64,000 nt of DNA from Turritopsis dohrnii (taxonomy: Eukaryota > Cnidaria > Hydrozoa > Anthoathecata > Oceaniidae): contig BQMF02000414.1 of NCBI GenBank assembly GCA_027922465.2, positions 62,001 through 126,000 on the forward strand, read 5' to 3'. The notes under the pieces were generated by a model. That model did no database searches. It worked only from the letters and a program-made list of their open reading frames with translations, and was not told the origin of the DNA. The stretch's first letter is position 1. Every line of letters begins with the position of its first letter. Below, in pieces: positions 32,645 to 45,960 of the stretch. The position numbers were made by a program, and so were the translations under genes.

Positions 32645-35589
32645 CTAAAGTAAATTAGACCGATATTACCAACTGGTTTTCAGGACATATGTAATATGAG
32701 ATATAAACATTGATTAAACAACTGAAAAAAATAAAATCACTTTTTGTTACTTTAAAAGCAGATATTTTTTATGCGATAATCGATGAAAACGACATGGACA
32801 CGATATCACAATCAGCTAACCTTTGTTCCATACTAGCATGACAAAGTCAATTTCACATGTACGAAAACAAAACAGAAAGTAATTTCATGTAATCGCAGAA
32901 CTACTACACAGGAAACAGATTAACATGGAACCTTCCTTTTCGTGTGTTTATTTAACATTTTTGTTAAAACCAACAAAAAAGTCAAGGGGAAATTGTCAAG
33001 ATGAAGGGAAACACAGTTCTTTAAAATAAACTTCATATGTCCTTATCATACCAACGAAATAATCTTATAAACATCCTAGAAACGTGACACATAGTCGAGA
33101 TATTTAGCAAGAAATGAAATAGTCGATAGAAAAATCTAACTTGAGGCTATATGTACAGCACGATCCTGAAACACTCAGCAGATACTATCCTGCGAATATC
33201 TTCAAAACACTCAGCAGATACTATCCTGCGAATATCTTCAAGCCTGTTTTTCAAACCCTTCTGAATGAACAGTTCAAGTTATATTTTTCCTATTTATTTA
33301 TTAGTTAAATTCAAGACAGGATTTCATTTTATCTTTGGAAAAACAATGGCTTGTTTTATCTGAAACAAGAGTCACTACTGAGTGATGGTCAAAGCTAAAA
33401 AAGAATTTATTGTCTTCAATTATTAAGACTTTTTCATTCAAATGACATAGGGTTCAACATGAAGGATAGATGTGAAATGTCAACATTGAGAATTATCAAG
33501 AACTGCTTTCGTGGGAATATCGAAAAAACTAGATTTCTATCCATATCCGCTTTTAATTTCGCTCAAAAGGTGTGAATAACAATTGTCTCCACGTCGATCA
33601 AAAGACTGTTTCTAGTCTCCCTTCCTAGTGGCTTCTAATTCCAACGGAATTTAGTCAATAAATAGACCAAAAGTCACCAGACATCTTCCGACATTTTTGA
33701 TGTCAACAAGATGTGAAAGTATTTTAATTTAGTTATTGTCTATTCTCAAAACTGCGTTCAAAGTTAGTCATTTTACCTTTTCGCTTTGTAGATCGTTAGT
33801 ATATAACCGAAGATTGGTAAATTCTGACGTCAGTATTATTAAACATCGTCATCGTGTAAATTCACGTAATTAAATCGTCTCTTTCACAAGGTGCTACAAA
33901 GGATAGAATGATTAGACTCTATTTGTTTACACCACTGAAAACCGTCAGCCGTCCGTCAGCCGTCCACATTTTTACCTATTATGGTGCTGTCTTTTAATAT
34001 TCAACTAACTAAAACATATTTATGCAAACAAGGGAAAAAGTTAGATGAACTCAGTAATTCAAAGAAATCAAAGTTGAGAGTTCAGGAATCAATTTCACGT
34101 AGTAAAAAAATAACCTTGCGTCGCTTTTATGCTCAACAACCGGAAACCGACAGTCAGTTCAAAAACGTACGAACTATCACATTGATTTTGTTTCAACAGT
34201 TCTGATGGAAAGGCTGTTTATTCATGATGTTTACTCTAAATTTTAACAGGTTTACCGCTTACGAAATACTTGAAATGATAAATGATGTAATGATAAAAGG
34301 ACATTTTGCACCAGAACTATATTATCGCAATAACATGTAGATACATTCTTTTTTTTTCGCTACAGGAAAATGAAGTTAACAATTTGATTGACAAGCAAAA
34401 ATTTCATGGGTAACCCATACGTCAAAATAATGACAAGCGTAACTTTAGTACTCCATTTTCTTCTGTCGTTGTACATACATTTTGTGTAGAAAGTACTGGA
34501 CACGAAGTAGCTTCAATGTGGATTATCTGTCTGAAAATTTTATTTACATTGTGGTAGTCAAAGAATCGATTTTTTCATGGGTTTGTATTTGTTTGTATTT
34601 TGTGCAATGATTATTATTATTAAATATCTTGCAAAACCGTATGAAAATGTTAACTCATTAACAGCACTGATATTTCTATAGTTAGCTGAAGCTGAAGCCT
34701 CCCCCAGTAACTTTTCAGGCCTTCGCGTTTTAAAATTGGTTATCGTATATCGTTTTCAACGAGAGCTTGGATGGTCCTCTTAGATTTCAGAGCTTCAGTA
34801 ACTGCAGTTTCATAATAAAAAGTGTGTAGATACCACTTAACAAATAGCATACTTCGCAAAAATATTGAAAAAAGTCATTTCAAAAGATGTTGTCAGAATG
34901 ATTATTCAGAGTAACTTTAGAGAGTGAACCTTTTGTCTTATTCAACATATTTGTGATGACATATTTACAACACTTTCGCTCCAGTACGGAAGCGCTTTTA
35001 TAAATACAAGTCTATCAAATTTGCTAGACAAAGCCAAAATTTGGTTTAAAAACGATTAAAAACTTGACTAAACCTATGAACACAGTTGCAATATCACACA
35101 TGATTCATAGTTTTAATATCAGTTCATTCTCGCTTATTCAAAGTATTAGAACCAAAATATTTCTTAAACTTAGTCTAAAAATGTGATGACATTTTTGAAT
35201 GAAGTAGTTTACAGATTAGCAAGCAGACGTTTACAAAGATTTACAAGATTTACAACTAAGAACTAAAATCTTTCACACCGCCCTAAACCTTTGAACATTG
35301 ACTTTCTCTGGTCACATAATTACTGTTCAGAAGAAGCCTCGAAAGACTTATTTTAACAGGCGTCCTCTACCGTTCAATAGCTACACTTGTAAGACCGCCT
35401 TTAACAATCATCACACTCCTAATAATGAAAAATATAATTCGGTTTCTGTGCGTAAAATATGTAAAAAAAAGAAAGAACGACAAGTGAAGAATCAGCAACC
35501 AAACCATTTCGAAAACCTTGATTGTACAATTAAATCACAAAAAATGATCATACAAAACCATTTTGTCAATTTGTTAATAAACCATGATA
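32645..35589. other. Upstream region of the KIF26-like gene, no exon recognised
   Basis: AT-rich sequence. The splice acceptor at 32645 requires at least one more exon somewhere upstream, but none could be identified here. It includes the 36-bp tandem duplication at 33169-33240. Confidence 0.5.
33169..33240. repeat. Perfect 36-bp tandem duplication
   Basis: A 36-bp unit beginning AAACACTCAGCAGATACTAT occurs twice head to tail without a difference (33169-33204, 33205-33240), implying a recent slippage or duplication event. Confidence 0.92.
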
Positions 35590-35591
35590 TA

Positions 35592-35676
35592 CAGTCGACT
35601 CTCGATATCTCGAACTCTTAGGGGACCGGGGAAAAGTTCGAGATACCGAACAGTTTGAAATATCGAGGGTCGACGG
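35592..35676. mobile_element. 85-bp Tigger/pogo-like MITE
   Basis: Begins CAGTCGACTCTCGATATCTC after TA and ends ATATCGAGGGTCGACGG before TA, with an internal inverted TTCGAGATA pair. These are the standard pogo/Tigger terminal words. No coding sequence. Confidence 0.82.
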
Positions 35677-35678
35677 TA

Positions 35679-38600
35679 TGACTATAGTGAAATCATTTTA
35701 CCCTTTTGGGATGTGCAGAACAGGCAACTGTTAATAAATATTTGTCTAAAACCTAACAGATAGCTTCAGCATACTTACTTGTAATAAACTTTCACTCTCC
35801 TTTCGTAAACAGAAAACCTGACACATAGCCTTTACATACTTACTTGTACAAAACTTTCAAATTTGTTTCCATCAATCATAAGGTTAAACCACAATATAAC
35901 TGTAACCAGAAGAACAGCATGTCGTGTTTTGGTTTTTTGTCTTGTGTTTGTACATGCTCGAGAGTTTCAGATCCGGGAGCAACACTGACATTACTAACCA
36001 TAACAATAAAAACTCTCGTTAATATTTTCATTGGTTAGCTACGTCATCTGTTGTCTTGACTACTGTTATTCTCAGGCTCCTAACGACGCGAAAAATATTT
36101 AACTTTGTCAAGATAAAAAGTAAAATGAAGTTTGTCATAGACTCGCATACCTTCCTCAACTCTCAACAGTCAGTATACATTATTTTCCTAGATCTTACCA
36201 AAACATCACAACGCCTGGTATATGAAATAGAAGAACGTAATTGTAACATTCAGATTTATCATGAAAATCTTCTAGAAACAATTCGAAGAGTTATCACGAG
36301 TTGATCTTAAAGACTTTGTTTTTTGAATGAAAATGATCATCTTTTCCACAAAACCTCACCTGGAGTTCCAACTTGGTAAGCCACACATTGGAGGCGAGTC
36401 AAATAATGAATGAATGAATGAATGAATGAGAGAGAAAAATCCTCAAACATTTCCTATTTCATTGCGTCGAAAACCAAATTTCGTGTCGTCTTAACGTAAA
36501 ACCATCATGACTTAAGTGCTTAGCACATGGTAATTCCTCATAATTCATTTCATTCTTCCCAAAACACTATGATTTATCATTGGCGTAAGATCCGATATTG
36601 CGTGTCATTAAACCTTGTTAAAATTGTAACGAATTACCATAACGAAATAAAAAGAATAAGAATGATGAACAAATGTGCTAATGCGCATGCTCATCTTCAA
36701 ATTTGCTTGTTATGGGGCATATGTCTCTCCAAAATTCATGTTTATACACTACATTCTGCGCGTTTCATTTTTCCGTGGCAATTGTTTTATATTGAACAGC
36801 CTCGATCGCTTGTTGAATTAATTTAAATAACACTGAAATTGACATGACAACAAGAAAGGTGTTTGATAGGTGGAAGACGGGGTGACTTGTTTACTTGTGG
36901 TGCGTTACGAGTTAGTGATAATGATAAACAAAACATTTCTGCTAATCACCATCAACACTCTGGTTAAAAGCAAAAGAAAAAATTTGCAACAAAAAACAGC
37001 TGGTGTTTTGGAAAAAATGAAGTGAGAAGTGAGAAAATCTTTTGGTTTTTACAAAAAAAATTTGATTGGATTATACTAATCGCCTGTTGTCAAGTATTTT
37101 ACTGAACAAGTTCAAGACAAGCATCAGTAAAACTCACACATACTGTGTTTTAGCAAAGCTAGGCTTGAACTAATCTTATGTAAATTCTTTCGTCACTAAT
37201 GACATCCAGTATTGCGTTTCAGCCTTGGCAAACCAAAATCGACTATATGGGATCGCAGGCAATAACATGTTGGCTTGGAATGGGTGGAACAAAGTATGGA
37301 ACATCTCACAAATCTATGATTGTGGAGGATAACCGTGTAATAAAATTGTTTTCTTAAGTGTTCATTAGAAAAGGTTTCATATTTTCGAATCAACTTTCCT
37401 CCAAAGGTTTCGACTACTCTTTGGTTCTTCTTAAGCATAGGATATTGTTCACCTTGTTTTAGTCGATATACTCTGATTAAAAAAGCACAAACCTCAATAA
37501 TACATAGGACCACAACGGCATAACATATCTTCAAGAGTCATACGTAGCTCCCATGAGTTATATTTTTTAATCTTTTTTTACTTCAATGAAATTCAAGGTA
37601 TCTTCCTTGTCAGATTCCATAACAGAAAAAACATCAACATCAGAGTTAAATTGTCATGTATATAATATTATGAAAAACATCAACACAAAAACGCCATTGA
37701 TTACTGTCACACGTTTAGATAACCAGAAGCGGCCTCTCTTTCATGTATTATGAATAATCGTTAGTTCTGACACAGTGTTCTAATAAACGTATACAATGAC
37801 TCTGCTAACATTTTATCGTGTTTAAATACTCATATATGAAAAATCAAATTTCAAACTTATACCGCTCAGAGTAAACACCAACTTTGGTCCTATTTCATTA
37901 TAAACAACAGCGATCATTGAAAAGTCAAACAGTAGTCTAAGCACTAAGTTGTAGGATGTTTGTAACTAGAGCCTACATTCATTTTAAATGTTAGTGTCAA
38001 CAACATTAAAACTTTTTAAATAATCATTACTAAGAAAAAAGTAATTATGACGTCACAGGGAGGTAATGTTTTTGCATTCTTCATGACAAAAAAGCAATTC
38101 GATGGTTGGCTAACATATCACGATCATCGATAGCTTATTTTCGAGAATTGGTGCGTTTCTGTGTGGGTTAATTTAAAAGTTCAGAGATTGCATCTGGAGG
38201 AACGCTTGCCGTTAAAATCTATATTCCAGACACTCATAGCCTACTGCGAATTCAAGTTTTCACTAGAAACAAGGAGAAGATAGCTTCGTCTTGATCTCGT
38301 TGGAGAATCATATGAATATATAATTTTTGATGCAAACGTGAATGAATTCAGTGAATATAATTGAAAACTATATATACTCAAAAGCCATTAAAACAGGAGA
38401 TTTAAAGAGATGACAACATAGATTCTTTTCTACTATAGGTCTCAGAAATGGGGAGGAAAACTATCGATAAAGGTTTTTCCATACTACTCGCTGGATATAA
38501 TATGTATAATGTAAGGCCTGAAACAAAATTGATATCATCTTACAATATACAAGGCGTACTGAGGCGTTTTTAGAAACAAACAAAAATCACGTATAAATGC

Positions 38601-39496
38601 TTTGCAGTCGCCTAGATTTCTAAGCAAACAGTCTTATTGAACTTACTTCATTCATTGTTTACTAGAGCTCAGAACTAACAAAAAACTTACGTGACACATT
38701 CAGAAATCTGAAGGAAAAACAACTTCCAAACAAGTATTGATGAAGACAAAAAGACAGAACGAAAGTACGCCCTTCAATGACTTTGAAGACAAATTCTTTC
38801 CAAACATTTTTTCAATGTTATTTTATCTTTTTATCTTTTAATTCAGCTTGTGACACATTCGAAATATATTTTACACAAAATACATTCTATAACGTGTGAA
38901 GTATTCCTTAATAAAAAAATGTAATTTTCTTTGAAAAGTTTTTATTCTTAATTCTCTTTACAAGTCAATTTTTCAACTGCTTGTTATATTCTCTTTTCAA
39001 ATTTTATATTATTGTCTTCTCAATGAATAAAAAATTAGCTTCTTGTCGACACCTTCCAGTTGCAGTTTTTCTGATCTGTGATGGCTAGAAAATTATTTGT
39101 AAAACATTCTTTTAAGAAATTCTCCTTGCACAGTATGACACCTGGGTCGAGAAAATCAGAAAGTAATCCCATCCAATAGACAAGTTTGGCTAAAAAATCA
39201 TACAAAAATAAATCTGACAGAAATTCGGGTCAATAATCCTATCCGTGAATTACATCAATTTACCAATGCACTCGTTTCTAATTTAGCATGATAAAAGAAT
39301 TTCTTAAAATTATTTTTTCTCGAGTATAGCTATCATCATTTATTATGAAATATAAATGGCATTATTGTTCAACTTGAAAATGTCTGCAGTGATGTAAGAG
39401 ATGGTAAAAAGTAATATTCTCAATGTAAAATTTAGTTGATGTCACCAACCGCAAATCCTGGTTTCCTTACATTTTATCATTTTTGCTGAAATAATA
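35679..39496. other. Unassigned AT-rich interval
   Basis: Reading frames are short and of low complexity. A tetranucleotide run (ATGA)n lies at about 36403-36428. No exon or RNA gene was recognised. Confidence 0.4.
36403..36428. repeat. (ATGA)n microsatellite
   Basis: Six or more head-to-tail ATGA units. Confidence 0.85.
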
Positions 39497-39727
39497 GACC
39501 TTTCCCGAATTTCTGTTTAAACGATGCACTGTGACCGAGTTGTCGTGTCTAACCTCGCTTTTAATATTCAAACTACTTCTAATTATTGGAATGGGAATTA
39601 GGAATAATAGAGACTATTATTAAGTTATAAAGTAATGAAATCAGTGGAACAATGAATTGCATAAAAACGAGGTTAGATATGAAACTCGGCCACAATTCAG
39701 TGTTTAAACTGAAATTCGGGAAAGGTC
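39497..39727. mobile_element. 231-bp TA-flanked MITE, family F copy 1
   Basis: Inverted ends GACCTTTCCCGAATTTC and GAAATTCGGGAAAGGTC are flanked by TA (39495-39496, 39728-39729). Pairing continues inward through GTTTAAAC and AACCTCG. A related copy lies at 51966-52066. Confidence 0.75.
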
Positions 39728-39729
39728 TA

Positions 39730-42600
39730 TTCTTGAACCACACGCCGAAAATCTTGTTATAAAATCGGCGAAGTATTATATTTTCAGATGGGATTACACG
39801 ATAGACAAATGAAGAATCATGGGTTTTTATCAGCAGAATTCTTTTCGCAGTGTTTTCTCCGCTGACCTATGGAATCGCTTGGTCATTGATTAGGCTCAGT
39901 TTACACTTTATTAAGAATATTGCTATTACCAGAAAGAACCACATTGCTTCATTATCCACATTCCTGACATCAACCAGCCTGTTACACGAAAAAATATAAT
40001 TACTGATGAGACTCAATAATTACTTCTGAGATGTAAAACTTTACTTGTATCAAAAGAAACATCATCACTTTGCACGTTTTTTCCGAATGTTCACGTGAAG
40101 TTTCTAATGACTTTGTAGGGACATATTCAAGAAACACTCTACCAAGTTATTATAAACGTCCCTACAGATACATAGTGAATAAAGTTTCGTGTAAACAAAA
40201 CATGATTTTCCGGAATGTGGCTAATAAAAAACTTTGCGATAACAATAGATTTAGCAGATATTTCCAATTCCTCTAAAATGATGACACTACTGACACATTA
40301 AATTACTTATAAACGTTTTTCCCGCTCACCCTTGACACTCCTCTCTCGAAAAACTACTGTTCCACAAAGGGAGTCACTGACATATTTCCAAAAGATCAAC
40401 CATTGGCATTATTGAAAATGATAATGACCCCCCTAATCCCAAACAACAACATAAAACAACGAGAGTTCATATACTCAAAGCAGAATATCAGTGTGGCAGT
40501 ATTAAGAGTTCTCGCTCACAGCAAAAGTTTGGAGAACACAGATATGCTTATCAACCATTTGCTATCATACCTTAAAAATCTTTCCATAATTCATTTGATA
40601 CTTTAAAAACAGTCATCGATCTCAATGAAGATTTCAAATTTTCCCAAAGAAACCAACCACGTGTGAACAATCAAAAATTATTATGGTGCTAATCGTTTCG
40701 ATAAGGTAGTCATTCATAAGCTTCACCGAGAAACTGTGACTTAATACAGATTGGTCGTAAAGCAATAAATTGTCATAAACTGTGTAGCTTAATTTGATTA
40801 ATTTCTGAGAGAAAAATAAAATGTATTTCGTGTATGGAGAATTTTTTTAAATCGGCTTGAATCCGTCAAACAGGACCGCCTTCACAGGTGGAAAGAAATA
40901 AAAAGAGAATTGAAAAAAATGTTGAGAATTGAGTTTTTAGAAGAGAAACAAGCTCAAAGAAGAATCTATGATTCTAAACCCTCAAAAATACCTACAAATA
41001 CCTAGAAAGATGAGATTCGTCCAGGTAATAACTAATAGCAGGCAAAAATATCACAAAGAATTCACCAATGCACAGGAAGAGATGGAGGTAAGTAAGCAGT
41101 ATACTCATAAGTAAGCGATAATCCAACAATCTCATCGAGTATAATTTTGGATTACTATGTATTTCGAAGCTTATTCCACACATTTTTTGATGTTGGATAA
41201 GCTTTTCTCTGCTTCCTATAAATGATGACATGATTAATAGTATTACATAATAACATTAAATGCTAATATCGCATCAATGTCGTCCCTCACTTAATTTAAA
41301 CACGAAATACTATCAGAATACACAAACACAGAAGGCTTTTTGTGAATGAAAAAACTAAATTAGCGATCTGTCCACTATGAATGGAATGATAATGTATGGA
41401 AGACAAAGTGTACCCTTTTCACCATTTTAATATCAGCACTCGTAGATGTAACATGCCAACAGGACAACGTGATATATACTACGCAAAACCATTTTTAAAA
41501 GGCAAAGAGAATTACAGCAGGAACAGAATAGCTTAGATGTGTGTATGGAAGATAGAAATAGGGAGCCAGAGAAGAAAAAAAAATCTTTTGTTGTTTGGCT
41601 TGCTAAAACAAAAACTTTTTGTTCCATAATATAACAAAAGAATAAAAAGAACAAAAAAAAGTATAAAGGAAGAGAGAAGCAAAGAGAAGATAAAAAATCT
41701 TTTGTTCTGCATATTCTTTTACTTTTTGTAGTGATTAAGTAGACCAACGTGTTTCTATTTTCCCATGATCTCGTTTCAAACTGCAGACATTAAAAAAAAG
41801 ACAGACATTTAGTATAATAAAATGAAGCTGAAGGACCACCCCAAGCCCAATCTTGCTTGCACGTGTTAAATATCGCTTTTTCGAAAAGTTACTAATAGTA
41901 AATTATGGTTTTTGGTCAGATGCAAATAATAAGGGCTTCGAGAACCTAGGGAAGTCTAGACAAATGTCGTATTTAACATAGTTGCACAAAAACATTTTGA
42001 ATAAAGTTTTCGATTCCACAACGATAGGAAGCAGGATAAGATAAAAATGAAGCATACACAAATTCTCAAAGTCAGCATGATATATTTCGGTCTGAAATTT
42101 AAACAAAACAAAACAACAACAACAAAAAAATCGGTATTTCTGTTCCTAAGTTAAAGTTTGTTCTTTTGCTATAAAACGAAACCAAGAATGTTAACAACAA
42201 CAATACAGACATAACAGGAACATCGTATAGTATAAATAAACAAAAGCAACGAAATGACACAAAGAATATGGAGCGTTTATCATTTGGATTACGTATAATG
42301 CTTCTAATTTATTTGACTTGTTTGTGGAGAAAATTGAATGAAACAATACATCATTACAAATATAATCACTTTCGAACAGATCTGCAATAAGAAAAGAAAA
42401 AGCCAAGAAACAATGGAAATGAAAAGTTCTTCATGTTTCGAAATTCTAGACTCTATGATCCTTAACGTCTTCCTTTATCTTTTTGCCTTGAAACTATTCT
42501 GGAATTCCTACGAACTAGGTCGTAAAACGTCTTTCTGGAAGAATACCATAAGAAGACTTCAGAATATGAAGGTAGAGGTAATTTACCTCCATGGTGACAC
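39730..42600. other. Unassigned AT-rich interval
   Basis: No supported gene, paired termini or RNA signature. Confidence 0.4.
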
Positions 42601-42629
42601 TTACATATCTACTCTTAACAGTAATAAAA

Positions 42630-43080
42630 AATTCCCAAAATACAACCAAATTGCCCAATTTTGGTCAAGTCTAACAAAATGTCTGCCAAATTTGAGATCA
42701 GCACCATTCAATTGTGCTTTGAGCAAATTTCTATGAAAATTGGAAAACATTCAAAGTTTGGTCCAAATTTGGCCCGAATTGTCCAATTTTGGTCAAATCT
42801 GACAAAATGACTGCCAAATTCGAAATCAGAACCTTTTAATATAAATAAATAAACGCAAAAGTTTTTTAAAAATGTATTTATTTTCTTACGAAGCTTTTTG
42901 TTACTTCAGTAACATCTTCAGGTAACATCTACCTTAAGATGTTACTGAAGTAACGAAAAGCTTCGTAAGAAAATAAATACATTTTTAAAAAACTTTTGCG
43001 TTTATTTATTTATATTGTTTCTGGCTAACTGACAATGAAGAACCTTTTAACCTTTTAAATGCAAGTCCAAATTTGGCAAC
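42630..43080. repeat. Imperfect direct repeat of a CCAATTTTGGTCAA unit, split by a hairpin element
   Basis: A unit with CCAATTTTGGTCAA-TCT-ACAAAATG-CTGCCAAATT-GA-ATCAG occurs at about 42655-42707 and 42780-42832. The 177-bp hairpin begins just after the second copy, and its far flank carries GAACCTTTTAACCTTTTAA and CCAAATTTGGCAAC. Confidence 0.6.
42839..43015. repeat. 177-bp near-perfect hairpin (foldback)
   Basis: The left arm begins ATATAAATAAATAAACGC and the right arm ends with its exact complement. The roughly 80-bp arms differ by a single T/C mismatch and enclose a loop of about 17 bases. It could be a foldback MITE or the product of a recent inverted duplication. Confidence 0.88.
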
Positions 43081-45592
43081 GATTTCATGTCAACGTGGTA
43101 CAAAATCGTTCATAACTTGGAGTAGTAGTAGTCGGAGAAACACGGGTATTTTAAAGTCAACAAGAGCCAGATGGCGCAAAACGGTAGCAGCAAAAGTACT
43201 TGCCACAAGAATACTTTCAAAATTTTACTTAAAGTTCTTAAAAGTTCTGTAAACGTTATTTCTTGAAATATCTTACTGGTGGAAAACAGGCATAAACGAT
43301 AATAATGTTTAAAATTACTAACTCGTGTAAATAGGGTCTAATTGTAACACACCAGCAATTTAATTTATTAGAGGACAAAAGAATTATACATGCATGAGCT
43401 GTTTATAACGTACGTTTTTTTTATAAGAGCTTATGTAGAAAAAAAAACTCGTTTCTTCGAAAAACAAATGTATGTTTTGAATTATAATTTCTTGAAACCG
43501 AAAATGAATTCGAACAGATAACTGCCTTTTTTTAACTCGATTTTTGAAAACCTTGATGATAAAAGACAGAACAGATAACTAACAAACGCAGAAAGTAACA
43601 AGAAAGTCTGATCTGTGCTTTACTGACACGAAAAACATATCTATTTTCAAGTGCCAAAGTACATTGATTCAGTACCATAAGTAACTAAAAGTCCCAGCTT
43701 TATGTAGACCTATTTGATTAATATCCATTCCTTCATCAATTAAGTGATAAAATATCAAAGAAAACGTATTTTAATTAAATGTAAATGTATATTTAAAACC
43801 TTCGAAAATTCAAAAGGCTGCGTTCGTTGATTAGAATGTATATTGAGTTTTTAACGGGGACTCGCAGACTCTAAATCGCAGACTAATTGCCATTTCGGCC
43901 GGAGTAGGAGGAGGAGGAGGAGTAGGAGTCGGAGTCCACGGGTGTTTTAATACGGTATTCGCTATCGCTGCTACCGTAATAAAGTTATAATGTAAGTTTA
44001 AAAATTCAAAAAGTCAAAATATTAGATAAATGATTTTACGCAAATGATATAGCTTAATAAGAACTTGGTATCCAACAAGGAAAGTAACTCACCACATTTG
44101 ATACTAATCTGGCATCAGATTATATTTGCTGTTTTATTTCACAGAATACTAATGTTTTCATTTTCAATATAAAAAAATTTATTAGAAACTTATGTCACGT
44201 TTTCCACCACCATCTAGGAAAATAATCGATAAGTTTGCTATTCCACCGTGATCAAAAACAAATCGTGTGGCAGAAGCAACCAGTTAAACTGATCAATAGT
44301 CACGCAAAGAGAAATTTCACAAACAAAATTTTTTGATATGAAAACAAACGAAGCAAAAATGTTACTAGTACCTCTACAAAATAATTGCGATACCTGATGG
44401 AAGTAAAATCTTGGGGACTGGTAAAGAAATTTTGCTTTTCAAAATGCTTAAATATTAAACAATTACATTATCAATCTACGTAAAAAATAAGTGAAGCAAA
44501 AGCGAAACTTTATGCTCATATCGTTTACATTAAAACAAGTAAAAGCAAATATTTTCAATAGAGGGCTTGGCAAGTAGTAAGTGAAATGCAGAAAGCACTC
44601 GTTTTTCGTGACTAACAACTGGTATATTTACGTTTAAATAAAACATGCGATATTCTTCATATTTTTATCTGATTAACTCTGATATGAATACATTCAGTTA
44701 TTACATCACAACAAGCTCTTTCTTTTTTCTATAGACAGCTTGTATTCCCATAACGAAATGCACGGTGTCGTTATTTCTTTTTGGTTTTTGCTCTGGTGAT
44801 GTTGTGATGAAATGAGTCAAGAAAAAATGATGGCCCACTCTGATCTTAATGATGAACAATAAGCTGGATATCGAGAGAAGAAAATGCAATCGATGTCACA
44901 TCGCTATTTTCAATGAAACATTACCCTGTCATAAAATGACTTCTGGCAACAGTAATAAAATTCACTGACAATTTCCCGCTCTCATTCATAAAAGCTCACG
45001 TGAAAAGCCATTTTAGAATATTTAGAAAACCGGGCCTGACTCACTTACTCAAACAAAAACGAAAAATGAGAAAATTACTCGATTGAAAGAAGCTGAATGA
45101 CACGTAAAATAGAAAAATCGCAAACGTACTTGATAGAAGCCGTATGATTATCACGATATGAAGTTATTCTCGAGGGCTTAAAGTGCTAAAGATAAATTTC
45201 TCCAAAAATATGGCACTTTACTAGAAATCTCAACAATGAAGGTAATATATCTGCTAATGTAACAGTCTCCAATTCCCTGTACTTTCGAGGGGTGTATTAG
45301 CACAATGGAAAGATTGTTCAAATATTGAAATTTCATATCTCGTATAATAGCAGCAAACATTAAATCGTAGCAAATAAAAAAGATTTCGTGTACACCATTT
45401 GCAATATCATGTAAACAGAAGAAATTCCGTCGTATTGAACTTGCATACAGAATAGAGAATGAAAATCATTGCTCACATCATCACTAAAGATAGCCGAAAC
45501 AACAAATGGTTGAGCAGACATGCTTCATTATGAAAAGTTGATTTTGACACGTAGTCAGGAATTTAGAAAACGAGAAAGTAAATAAATCTACA
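43016..45592. other. Unassigned AT-rich interval with GGAGTAG-rich words
   Basis: Two separated segments share GTCGGAG-CACGGGT-TTTTAA wording (about 43124-43155 and 43927-43952), the second with a GGA/GTA run. They are in the same orientation, so they are not an inverted terminal pair. No gene is seen. Confidence 0.4.
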
Positions 45593-45960
45593 CTAGACGC
45601 CAAGGCGGCGTCGCTCGCCGCCCATGTTCAGCATGCGTTGTGTCATCTTCAGATTTCACGAAAAATAAAATTAAGTAATTGGCAATAATAAGTGTGACCA
45701 TGTTGTAGGGCTCGAAAAACTGATCAAAAAAATGTATGGGGACGTTTTGCTACGACCAACCGTTACGGAGATATCGTCGATCAAAAATTTTGATGACGTC
45801 ACAGACCCGTCCCCCCAAAAAATTAGACCCAAATTTCTCGTCACCCTACCGCCTGTATCGCGGACCCCAAAAAACTTTCGCAGTTCACATCTACCATTTT
45901 GCGTCATAGACGGACAAACAAACAAACAAACAAACGGAGAATCGGCTATTAATATATAGA
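45593..45960 (-). mobile_element. Complete 368-bp non-autonomous Helitron
   Basis: On the minus strand the element starts TCTATATATTAATAG directly after A and ends CTAG directly before T, the canonical Helitron boundaries. Seven bases upstream of CTAG sits a GGCGGCG / CGCCGCC hairpin with a five-base loop. An (ACAA)n-type run (45913-45935 on plus) lies near its 5' end. It shares its 3' part with 1-176. There is no Rep/helicase coding sequence, so it depends on another element. Confidence 0.88.

Noticed and set aside
33945..33966. CGTCAGCCGTC short repeat
   Set aside because: Two partial units only; too short to be more than chance slippage.
42338..42736. 132-codon plus-strand frame
   Set aside because: It overlaps the imperfect CCAATTTTGGTCAA repeats, has no domain, no splice or codon evidence, and is plausible by chance in AT-rich DNA.
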